From: Harmonia axyridis
Lineage: Eukaryota > Arthropoda > Insecta > Coleoptera > Coccinellidae
DNA length: 64,000 nucleotides
Direction: 5' to 3'
Assembly: GCF_914767665.1 (NCBI RefSeq)
Contig: NC_059507.1
Location: 14,322,001 to 14,386,000 of the forward strand
Shown: piece after piece, positions 1 through 11,100 of the stretch
Layout of the letters: the number at the start of each line of letters is the position of its first letter
Numbering within the stretch: the stretch's first letter is position 1
Program-made: the position numbers and the translations under genes
Notes under the pieces: model-generated
The model's database searches: none
Told to the model about the DNA's origin: nothing
The model's input: only the letters and a program-made list of their open reading frames with translations

Positions 1-284
1 CAATGAGAAATGTTACTTTGAAGAAATGTCACTTCGGCACCGTGTCTTTCGAAAACTAGTCATATAGGATTGAGTTGGACCCATAGACATTCTTGTTCAG
101 GTGGTCATATTCCACAATATGCGAAAAATTCAGAAAAATCAAGCGGTGTCAATTTTTTCATTAGGGTGATGTCTAGTCCTTCATTTCGAAATAATAATGT
201 GAAATAATCACTATAATGCTCATGTCGAATTTCAGCAATATCATCTCCAAGGGTGCAATGGGCCCAGTATTTATTGGCCCAGTA

Positions 285-370
285 TGTATTGAATTGGTAT
301 CGGGAGCTTTTGAGCGATCATTAATTATAATTAATGATCGCTCAAAAGCTCCCGATACCAATTCAATACA
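285..370. repeat. 86-bp perfect palindrome in ABCG intron
   Basis: Positions 285-327 are the exact reverse complement of 328-370, with no spacer, centred on AATTATAATT. Each arm carries the unit TATCGGGAGCTTTTGAGCG or its complement. The palindrome lies in the intron just upstream of the first visible ABCG exon. It could be a very young foldback, an inverted duplication made by template switching, or an assembly artefact. Confidence 0.95.
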
Positions 371-488
371 TCGAATATTTCATTCAATGACCAGGAATCA
401 GAATTCCTGTATTGAAGTGTGATTATATAATTAATTTATTCATTGGTGTAAACAACGTTTCATTTATTCCTACGTTTCTTTTTTTCAG

Positions 489-1780
489 ACGATATCAACA
501 CTTAAAACATTCCTACATTTATGCGTGGGAATATTTTTAGGATTGACTTATTTGAATGTTGGTAATGACGCTTCAAAAATGATAAAAAATTTAGGGTTTC
601 TACTGGTGACGATTGTTTATTTAGGATATACTTCTTTGATGCCTGCCGTTTTGAAATGTAAGTGAAAAATTTTATATGCCCTCTCCAATAAAATTCATAA
701 TCACCACTTTTCCAAATGAAACCATAATTTTTGAAATACCTATATAAGCTAGCTGTGGCGCACCTCGATGTACCTACTTTGGAATTGTCCATATTCTCTA
801 AAATGTTCAACGATGAGAAATTAAATGTTCACGTAAAAATTCATTGATGTTTTTCCTTTCAGTTCCAGCAGAATTGAACATTTTGAAAAGAGAACGATTC
901 AATAACTGGTACAATCTCAAGACATACTATACGGCCTTCCTCTTGATAGACTTACCCATGCAAGTAAGTAGCACCGATATTTGAAATATTAAAAAATACT
1001 TTTACCACATTCTTCGAATTTTTCAGTTGATATTCGTTCTTGCCTACATTTCTGGATCATATTTATTAAGCGCCCAGCCTCTCGACCTGTCCAGGTTTCT
1101 GATGGTGGTACTAGTGCTATTTTTCGTATGTGCTGTGGCCTCAAGCATGGGAGTATTCTTTGGCACTATAGTTAATCCCATCGTAAGTATATTTTGATGA
1201 CTAAAAACAAATAATTTCCAATATCGCATCGCAATAAAGTGAATCACATATGCATTTTTAGTCTTCTAAAAATTCACGATGCTCCAGAATGTTTTATTTT
1301 GATTTGTCTGCACCACATCAAGATGACTAAATTTACACTATTCATTTTGTGTAAATTTTTGCAAAAACAGCCCTCGTAATTTTCGCTTTTTTATTATTTT
1401 TCTTTAATAATCAAACCAATATCCTTTTACAGAATGGGACCTTCTTTGGAGCCATAACTCTAGCTCTGATGCTGTCCGTTGCGGGATTCTTACTGCTCTT
1501 CACTCACATGTCCAATGTCATGTACTCATTGACTTACATCTCCTATTTGAGCTATGCAATGGATGCTCTTGCTCAAAGCATCTACGGCTACGACAGACCA
1601 GCAGTACCTTGTCCAGAATCAGAAGAAATCTGTCTGTTCGTGTCCCCAATAGAACTACTCAGAGAGGTTGGCATGGACAAACCGAATTTCTGGAATGACA
1701 TTGTATTCTTAGGTTGTAATATGATTTTCTTGCGATTAGTGTCCTTCTGCACCCTGAAGAAAACGTTAGCTAAAGTGTGA
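489..1780 (+). CDS. ABC transporter G family (white/ABCG1-like half-transporter), C-terminal part
   Basis: Four exons, 489-657, 863-963, 1027-1182 and 1433-1780, join in frame into about 257 residues ending at TGA 1778-1780. The 5' exons are outside the window. The protein is the ABC2-type membrane domain. It has hydrophobic segments (FLHLCVGIFLGLTYLNVG, then LIFVLAYISGSYLL, FLMVVLVLFFVCAVASSMGV and GAITLALMLSVAGFLLLF), the ERFNNWYNLKTYYTAF stretch typical of ABCG1/ABCG4-like insect proteins, and a cysteine-bearing extracellular loop (PAVPCPESEEICLF) before the last membrane segment. Known family role: half-transporters that dimerise and export lipids or other hydrophobic substrates at the plasma membrane. 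The nucleotide-binding domain is not in the window, so the substrate class cannot be judged. The C-terminus is short (CTLKKTLAKV). A poly(A) signal AATAAA lies at 1974-1979. Confidence 0.92.
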
Positions 1781-3338
1781 CCTGGGCTTAGCGGTGATAA
1801 GAATCTGTGATGGAATAGATAGGAAACGTTCTGCAACTACTTCATATGGAACGATTTCTCTGATATTGAAGTAATTGTTAAGAGAATAAGATTGTAAATA
1901 TAGTTTATTTTTAATTGTCAAAGTATAGACTTAGTTAAAACAATGTTATCGATCGTATATTTCCCCATGGAGAAATAAATAATTTGGTTAATATTTTCGT
2001 TCTTTCTTTTCTTTTACAGCTACGATAAATTTTCCACATGAATTGTTTCTGAATGATTTCTGAAAAAATATTTAACTCATTTGTACCTACTCAAGTCCAA
2101 TACTCATTAGTGGATGATTTATAAATTCTTTGGATTTGGAGTGGGTAAGTACCCACCAAGCAGTGGCTTAGGGACCAGGGAGAGATTGAAAGAAGTCGCA
2201 ATAGGACGCTCAGGGGAGCGCCTTGTAGAAATTTCAATAAGTGACGAGACTAGAATATTCTTTTGAATTTTAAGAATATCTCTGTTCCAGAGCAGAACTC
2301 TGGCACCAATAAAACAATATTTATTAACATTAGTGACGCTTCGTCTGAATTTGTTTTTTCATTCTTATGATATAGATTTGGAGTATCCTCTCAAATATCA
2401 CCGCAAATCTTTTAAAAGTGCATCGATGTACTCTCTGCACTTTTTTCCAAAAACTCAATATAGTATACTCTAGAACTGACTCAAACCAAACACAAATAAC
2501 GAATTAACTAACATGTAAATGGACTATAACTAACTTGTTGCCCCACAGGAAAAATGGTGGTTTGGTTACTGTCAAAATCTTCTAACTCCAAATGCATAGA
2601 ATATAAAATATTATTTTAAAACTCTGTTGTCTATGGAGGGTGAAGATATCTCTACCTCAGAGGAAAGAAAATCTTTTCTTTCCTCTGAGAACTTTACGCA
2701 CCATATTAAAGTACAAATGCCTAAAATTCATAATGTTAAGATATTCTTCTGTCAAGTGAAGACAATAAAATCCGTTGTGAATTTTGTCGATTTATTTTTG
2801 AAGTTGCTACGGCAGCTTATTTCTTCTCCAAATGTTCCCCCTTTCTTTGAATTCTTCAAAACCTTTCCTTAGGGATTATTTATGTAGTTGTTGAGAAATT
2901 TTCAAAAACCTACCATATAAAAAGGATAATTCAAATATAAATTCATTATATGAATAAAACATTTTCATAGAGATCATTTCATAAGATTTTTCTTTAATTT
3001 ATTCCTTAATAAGTTTAACTAACAAATCAATTTGGGAAATTTTTCTTCAGATGTTGGGTAGGTCTAAACTCTCAACTCCAACTCTATGCGTAAGGCCTGA
3101 AGTCCGCTTAATCTACGATATTAGGTTATAAGTTTTGACAGTTAAATATTTTCGTAAATTCAAATATTGAGATTGAGCTTATACTTGAGCTTGAGAATTA
3201 TTATTCATTGAAAACACCCATTGGTATTGAAGTGTTATTAAGAACTTCATGAACCTAAAATTCTCATAGCCCTGTTCACAAAATTCATTTGAATTAGTCA
3301 TCAGTATTGTCTCAAATTGATATAATACAAATTTCACA
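1781..3338. other. Intergenic region between ABCG and WRN-like genes
   Basis: This holds the ABCG 3' UTR to about 2000, then AT-rich non-coding DNA. A slightly GC-richer patch at 2150-2230 looks like a repeat remnant but I cannot classify it. A 34-bp palindrome lies at 2656-2689. The WRN-like 5' UTR and promoter should be within 2900-3338; I see no clear TATA box. Confidence 0.6.
2656..2689. repeat. 34-bp palindrome (16-bp arms, 2-bp loop)
   Basis: CTCAGAGGAAAGAAAA at 2656-2671 is repeated as its exact reverse complement at 2674-2689, with TC between. It lies in intergenic DNA inside a short chance reading frame. Confidence 0.95.
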
Positions 3339-6300
3339 ATGGATTCTGATGAGAGTAATGATGAGTTTTTGGATAAGCAGATGATGGATCAATTTTTGGA
3401 TGAACATGATAACAGTTCAATAGAGGACTATAATGTTTCTGGCATATCAACACAAAAACCAATGCTTAGTTGTCAAACTCCGTCCTCCAAACACTTGAAA
3501 ATTCTAAAAAAATATTTTGGTCATACTACTTTCAGGACTTTGCAATGGCAAATTATTAGTTCTATACTAAATGACAAAAGGGACAATTGTGCCATTATGT
3601 CAACAGGTTATGGAAAGTCCCTTTGTTATCAATATCCAGCAATTTATTCAGAAGGAGTAACATTAGTAATATCACCCCTAATTTCTCTCATGGAGGATCA
3701 AGTATATTCCCTGAAAGTTGCAAAAATATCCGCATGTCTGTTGGGAACAGCACAAAAAGAAAAGACAAAGGTGTTGAATCAGATTTTTGAAAATAAATAC
3801 TCAATTATCTATCTTACCCCAGAATTTGCTACTGGTGAATATGGAAGTGCTATTTTAGAACGTATGAAACGAGAATTAAATGTTTGCTTAATAGCTGTAG
3901 ATGAAGCTCATTGTGTGAGTAGTTGGGGACATGATTTTCGTCCACAGTACCGAAAATTATCAAAAATTAAAGAATACTTACCTGGTGTCCCTATATTAGC
4001 TGTTACTGCAACTGCTACAAAACAAGTAGAGACTGACATCATCAAATCTCTAAGGTGATATGCACATTTATTTATTTATTTACTTCTTTATTCCTGACCT
4101 CTAATACAGTACAAGTATTGGTGATAATAATATAATGATTCATAATTATTGACCATTGATACAATTCAACAAATTGTTTTATTGTTAAATTTTAAAATTA
4201 TTAATTCCAATAAGGTAGAGACTTCATATTGAAAGCGAAATTCAAATTTCAGGTTGAAAAATCCACAAATAACCCATTCTAGTTTTGATAGACCTAACCT
4301 AAACCTCGAAGTGTATCAAAAAAGTCAACAAGGACCTTCAGCTGATTTTCTTAAAGTTTCAGAGAACAAATTGGGTACCTTGAAATTTCCTGGACCAACA
4401 ATTGTGTACTGCTTAACAAGAAAATTCACTGAAACTATAGAACAACTTCTTAAATCTAAAGGTTAATAGTGACATTCTTGAGTATTCTTTGGTCACATAT
4501 GTGTTCTTCAGGTGTCAACTGTGCTGCTTATCATGCTGGTAAAGGTTTGAACGAAAGAAAAGAGATACATGAAAAATTTCTTAGAGACCAACTCGATGTG
4601 GTTGTTGCAACTAATGCTTTTGGAATGGGCATAGATAAACCTGACATAAGATGTGTTGTGCATTATGGAACTCCTAGCAGTATCGAAGCATATTATCAAG
4701 AGATTGGAAGAGCAGGTAATTCATGGAATTATTGCTGCTGTTATATATTGGAATTGAAAGGGGAACAATCAAACACTTTCAAGCATGCTCTTAATATTTT
4801 CATTTGCTTTATTTTTTTGCCAAGAAAACTGTTTCAAAAGTTAATAAATGACATGTTGTCACAGATCCGACTAAAATTTTGACTTCAGATTTGAGTCCAG
4901 ACAACTGAGTTGAGTATATTGAAGACAACATTTTGTAAATAAATTGCATGAATACGAATTTGAACAAGCGCTTAAAAACTTCTTACTCCAGCGGTTTTCT
5001 CATTTTTCTTACCATAATACTTCCAACTTTTTTCTTCTCTTGATCCATTATACAGGTAACCATATTTGGCTCCTTTACAGGTAGAGATGGAGAACCCGCT
5101 AGATGTGTTATGTTTTTCAGTGAAAGTGACTTCCAAACACATCTAATGCTTGCAGAAAAATCTTACGCAGCTGCTAAAGATCACAAGCATTCTCTGACCG
5201 GCATTGTGAGGAAATATCTGTATTCTACAGAATGTAGAAGGGCATTCATTCTGTCGTACTTTGGAGAAAAATACACTGGTGAAAATAAACAGTGTTGTGA
5301 TATTTGTTATGCTAAATTGTATGGTGCCGAACAAAATTATGAAGGTTTAGATAAAGAAGGCAAGTATGATTTTACAAATGATGCAGAAAAAATGTTGAGA
5401 AGTGTTGATGCCTTAGGAGGTAGATATGGATTGACAACATATATTTTATTTCTTCGTGGTTCTCGAGGTAGCAAATTGAAGGAAAATCACAAAAAGCATC
5501 CTTTTCATGGTTGTGGTAAAGATAGGAATGAGAATTGGTGGAAATCCATCTGCAATATTTTGGTAGAAGAGGGGTATATTATGAGAAAAACTGTTAATTT
5601 CTCAGGATTCAGTAGTTACATCTTTGATTTGACTGATAAAGGGACAGAGTTCTTAGAGAAACTCTCAGTAAATAATAACTCTGTAAAATTGAAATTAAAG
5701 CCACGATCAGATATTTTGGAACAAATAAAAGCCAAACCGAAAATTGAAGTTCGGAGTTATAATACGGGAGCAGAAGCTCAATCAAGTTCTAAAGCTGTTC
5801 TGGTTGAAAATATTATCCTCAAAAATAGAGAGGAAGAGTTGGACAAAAAGTTGTATTCCTTAATCATGGACAAAAGATACAAAATTGCGGATGAGAGAGA
5901 TTGTATGCCGCACAATGTAATATCAATTCCTGATATAAGGGAGCTAATAAAAGTCAAACCAAGATCACTTAAACAACTAGAAAAGTGTCATTTTGAAATG
6001 TTTTCTGAGGTGAAAATTCATCAATTTGGACAAAAGCTAATCGATATTATTATTGAAGAGTGTGGTCCCGGTTCTAATGAAAATGAAGGTATAACAAAAA
6101 TGAGCATTGTTGAAGCATTGCTCAAAGTGCCTTTATTAGAAAAATCTAGTGCAAGCACCGATATAACTTATAATCTATTCAAACAAGGGAAAAGTATTCA
6201 AGAAATCAGCGAACAAAGAGTTATGTCTCCAAATACTATCTTCAGTCATTTAGTGGATTGTATGAAGAAGGGTCTTCCAATTAAACTAGAAGAAATGGGT

Positions 6301-6981
6301 GTGGATAAAACTAAAACTCTCGTTATCTTAAGAGCAATTCTTGAAACACCAGGTAATTTGATGACTCCAATCAAGGAGAAATGTCCACCTGAAATATCTT
6401 GGAACGATTTAAAAGTTGTTATGGCATACCATAATGTAAGGAATCATTTGATGCAAAATCAAATTGTTTACGAGGATTTTGAAGACTTTTCCTTCGAAGC
6501 CCTAGAAAGTGAAGCAGGCTCTCTAGACTTGAATAATTCTACAATAGAAGAAAATAAAGAAAAAGAAGTGATTGATTCTAAAAGTGTTATGACTGAAGAA
6601 GAGAGGCAACTAGAAGAATTTTTAATGTTGGGAGCAGATCTCATTCTAGAAGATGAGGCAAATATGCAAAAAAAATCAACAGAAGTACATGAAAAAGAGA
6701 ATTTGTGTAACAATTCTGTATCTGAAAGTACCAACAATGTTTGTGATGATTCCTTTGGTATTAAGAATCCAAAGACAAAGGAAATTGTAGGCATGAATCC
6801 AAATTCAAAAATAAATAATGTAACTGGAAATAATGCAGTTGCGAGTGCTTCTTATATCAAAAGAAAATGCTCAGAAATTGAATCTGGATCAGATTGTGAT
6901 CTTTTCGATGAAGCGTTTGATTCTCCTCCTAGTAGTCCTATCAATGTAAAAAATCCATTTAAGATTAGAAAAAAAAATTAG
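3339..6981 (+). CDS. WRN: WRN-type RecQ DNA helicase without exonuclease domain
   Basis: Four exons, 3339-4054, 4253-4461, 4512-4715 and 5081-6981, give 1009 residues with matching phases. Superfamily 2 helicase core: FRTLQW at 65-70, Walker A TGYGKS at 89-94, DEAH at 188-191, TATAT at 223-227 and QEIGRAGRDG at about 371-380. Then a RecQ zinc-binding motif (cysteines near 428, 448, 449 and 452) and an RQC winged helix (about 473-566, with the WRN-like RGSRGSKLKENHKKHPFHG). An HRDC domain follows at about 624-706, then a WRN-type helix-turn-helix C-terminal domain (about 719-790) and an acidic, low-complexity tail ending in basic residues (KIRKKN) that could be a nuclear signal. WRN homologues unwind forks, G4 and recombination intermediates in the nucleus. 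Exon 1 begins with only about 50 acidic residues, so the exonuclease of vertebrate WRN is absent. The order RQC, HRDC, HTH favours WRN over BLM or RECQ5. Confidence 0.95.
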
Positions 6982-8142
6982 ATTTGTTATTTTTACAAAT
7001 TCTCATAATTCTGATATATTCAGACGAATTTTTTCCTACAAATGAATATAGAAGTCAAACTTTGGCTGTATTTTTTGAATGATATACATATCTGAAGGAT
7101 GTTAGTGCCATTATAAAAATATATTCAACTTTGGAAATGAAACAATTCATTTTTTTGTCAAATGCTTCATTCAAGGTGAAATGATGAGCATTTTGATATT
7201 GTGATATTAGAAGATAGAAATAACATTAAATTGCTTAGTTTGAGATTGGTTGATATCTTTTAGTTTTTTTTTGTTGAAAACTCATTCACTGTTAACATTA
7301 AAAATTTGAAAATAAGTGGAAAACTAAACTTCATTGTTTATGATTCGTCTAATTGTTTGTAGTTGTTAGATATTTTTGTCAATTCATTACATTTGTTTGT
7401 GTATAACTTTAAATATCCGTTTATAGATCTCGGTACCAGATTTTGGTACAAATCATTTGATAAATTAATATATGAACTCCAATTATTGAAATTTTTTTTA
7501 CGAATACCTCTTTGAAAGACTGAAATGGACCATATTTGTGGATAATATATTTTTCTTTGTATAATTGTATGTTTACATAATATTCATCATTTATGATAAA
7601 ACTCCTCAGTTCATTTATGTGCAAATCAATAATCTGAAAGGCTTTAATGCCCAATATGCTGTTTTTCATTATTGATATGAACATGATTCGATAAAATAAA
7701 AGTTAGTACAAAATTGAAAAACAAAATACAAATAATACTTCACTGAAAAATATAATACTGAAAAATTTGTCTGATGAAATTTGATCTTTTAAGTATCTAT
7801 AGTATATGCCTCCGATCAAATAAGGAAGAAAAAAATCTGAAAAATCCAAATGAATATGTGTCATGATACAAATAAGAATGTTCATGAACACAGAAATTGT
7901 CTTTCCATTGAAATCTCGCAAAATATGATACAACATTTTCTGAGAAAATGCTTTCTTCAGCTTATCTTCAGCCGATATGATTTTTTCCAGTCATCATATT
8001 CTTCATTAGATTTGCAGGTATCATTGTGCAAATATGAAGTTTTGTAAAGATGATTACCCTGCTTCCATCATTTCTTTAAAATCATTATTTACACAATTTC
8101 CAATCACAAACTTAGGGTATCATCACAGTATATTTCTATTTG
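6982..8142. other. Convergent intergenic region (WRN-like and MCT 3' ends)
   Basis: The two flanking genes converge here, so both 3' UTRs fall in it. On the minus strand, two adjacent open stretches (about 7998-7703 and 7684-7421) encode AT-rich, partly hydrophobic peptides. I cannot match them to a family and they lack convincing splice links. They may be an unrelated degenerate gene or chance. Confidence 0.5.
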
Positions 8143-11100
8143 TCATGAAACTGCAGGCGGTGGTTCATTCTGTTTCTTCCTAGATTTTATATATAGAATG
8201 ATGTATTCTGTAATCCAAGCTGCACAGCAGAGCATTATGAGAACAGTTTGAGAATGTAGACATATTGGGAAACTTTTTGTTGTGTCTCGAATAATCCCTG
8301 AAAATGAAATGAGTGAAACTGTTACATTTTTCTCTGAACTGATCGCTCAAAGAAATAATTATTGTACCACTTTTCTCAACAAAAATTATCAAACCGTTCA
8401 ATATTTACCTATAAGTGGATATCAACGCTTACATTGATTTGGTAGCATAAAGATTTGCCATGAAGTTGATTACATGTGTCGAGTTATGTTATAAATTTAT
8501 GACTTTTGTCAACAAAAACAAAGTGACAAAGTGGGTATTCACATGGATATCCATGGTGTGTTTTTTCTCAATGAAGGTTTTTTTTTTAATTTCATCAAAA
8601 AACTAATCATTAAATCACGTTTAGAGTTGATGAAGTGATGTATGGAATTTTTTTGGTATAGTTTCTCAACTTTTGTTCAGGGAATGTTGATACTTACCTA
8701 ATAAGGGTCCTAAAGCTACCACAAATAATCCTTTGCCGACATTATGAAGTCCAAAAGCTGCTGGTAATTTTTCTAGGGTCGAGTATTCCGATATACAAAT
8801 AGCAAAGTTTATTAGAGCCGATCCTCTGACAAATCCAGCAATTGCAAGCCATGTTAATATCATTGATTTTTCTTTCTGTATGGCCAATACTGAAATAATA
8901 GAAAAACTGCTTTAGTCCGATTAAATATAAGAAAACTGATGAACCAAAAATAAGAATAATTTTCAGTGCTTGATTCGAAGCAAATCATAATAAGTGCGTC
9001 TCTGAATATTTCTCCAATTAGGAAACACTGGAGTCGTGTTTTATAAGAAGCACTGAAAAATATTTAATTCTGATTGATTTTTTCCTTTGGTCATCGAAAA
9101 TAAGAGTTTGAAATATTTATGCGAAAAACAACCCAAAAATCACCCAGTAAGCAAAAGCCCATCATTTAGTGAAAAAATAAAAATAGGCGTTAAGAATTAT
9201 TGAAATCCTTACACTTTTTTCTTGTGTGGGTTACCTATTTCTCAGCTCCTCAGCTGCCAACAAAAAGTCATAGAGTCAATTAGAAATATTAACAATATGA
9301 CAAAATTAGGGCTTAGGACCTATATTTGGTGATAATGCAGTGTTAAATGGATGTGTAGTGAAAAGCCAATAGCTGAATTATTTATGGACTTCATATAGAG
9401 CATGTCGTTTGAAGTGCACACAACTTCAGGTTTTTCTCACAAGTTCTCATTTCGATCTGAACAAGATTCCAAGTGTTCTTTTAATGATATCATATGTGCA
9501 TTTGAATAATAAAGAAAAAATAATCAGTTTGAATATTTTTTCCAATACTATCAAAGCATATTGTTTAGAATTCGTTGCAAAACTAACTCATATTCGGCAT
9601 TGAAACTTCTAGCTTCAGATAGTCTCAATCATCAAATCAAAAAAACCTCTTGTTTTTAACAGAGCAAAAATGTCAAAATAATGGAAATATTACAACTGAT
9701 AATAATCAGGAATGAGCCATAAAAATAAAATGGAATGTTCGGTTAAATTTTGAAATTGTCTATTGGAGTCTTGCACTCGCTAAATTAACTTTTTTCCAAC
9801 ACTTCGAAAGACACCCTATACATGCAACATTTTATAAATTCGTTGGGATGTTTCAAAAAAATATTTTTGTAGTTTTTATAGCACTGGCTGAAATTTTCTC
9901 AAAAAATTAGCAATAACAATTGTAGCCATTTTTGTGTTCACATGCAAATGAAAATAGAAACCAACTTCATTCGATATATGATGATTTTGCTTACATCAAT
10001 TTGTTCATATTTCATTTACAACTTTGAACAATTTCAAAGCCATATCGTTTCTGACTTCTTAGAAGTTCTTAGTTGCCATAATATGTTGTCATACTAAAAA
10101 TATTTCAGTTTAAATACAGGTTGAACATTTCATCTAATCTTACATATTCAAATTATCTTATTACAAGTTTTGTACAATGGAAAGCTGTTATTCTCAGGAT
10201 AAGAAATATTTCTATTGCTAGAAATAGTTGCCATCAATAAATTATAACATTGGTAATTCCTAATTGAAACAAACTTCTTGGAATGCTTTCTTCTTTTTAA
10301 CTTCTAATGAAATTGTATTCAAACATACTCCTGAATACCTTGCACATTATTAAATAGGTATTTAGTGTGAGCATGCTTATATTTATTTAGAAATTTCCGA
10401 AAGTATCATGAAGAATAAGTAGAAATATATTTTTCATATAAGTCTTCTTAGTTCCCAACAAAATCTTGAAAATATAGACGATATTTACCTGATCTGCATA
10501 AACCCAAAAAAAAAATCGCAGTCATGAAAAGGGTTCTTTTCGACACAGCCATTCTATCACATATAGGTGGTAGTATAAGTCTAGCCAATATATCAGTCGC
10601 TGCTTGTACAGATAAAAAAGTTGCCACATCCTGTTTGTCGTAACCAATACTCTTGAAGAAAAACGGAGTTAACATCTTGAAATTCTGTTCTGCAACGTAA
10701 AACATCGAGAGTCCAAAGACCAAGTTCAAATATATTGGATCCTTGAGCAGATCGAAATCCATGAATTCAACAACTTTTTGCCACATGCTGTGCTTCTTCA
10801 AAGGTTTGATTTCTAGGGATAGTGGTGTGGGAGCTGCAACCCTGATTCTTTTCGGTTGCACTCCAGGATAGCTCATGTTTCTTCTAAGGGGAACATTATC
10901 TGCAGGTCTATCATCTGGTAAATGGTTTGTCTGAAAAAATTGTTCAGAATTTGAATGATCTTTTATAAGTACCTAATACAAAAGATAGGGCAATGAAGCT
11001 ATCATAGCATTGCTAAAAAAATTCTTTTTATACAAAGTGGACCAGAAGCTCCAAAATGGTAGTTCCCACAGAAGCTTTAGTTGCTTTAGTTCATTAACCT

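Noticed and set aside
2627..2872. 81-residue reading frame downstream of ABCG
   Set aside because: It runs through a 34-bp palindrome, has no splice context or recognisable motif, and lies in AT-rich intergenic DNA.
7703..7936. Chemoreceptor exon candidate
   Set aside because: Hydrophobic and AT-rich but with no family motif and a stop just upstream of any plausible acceptor; kept only as a low-interest finding.
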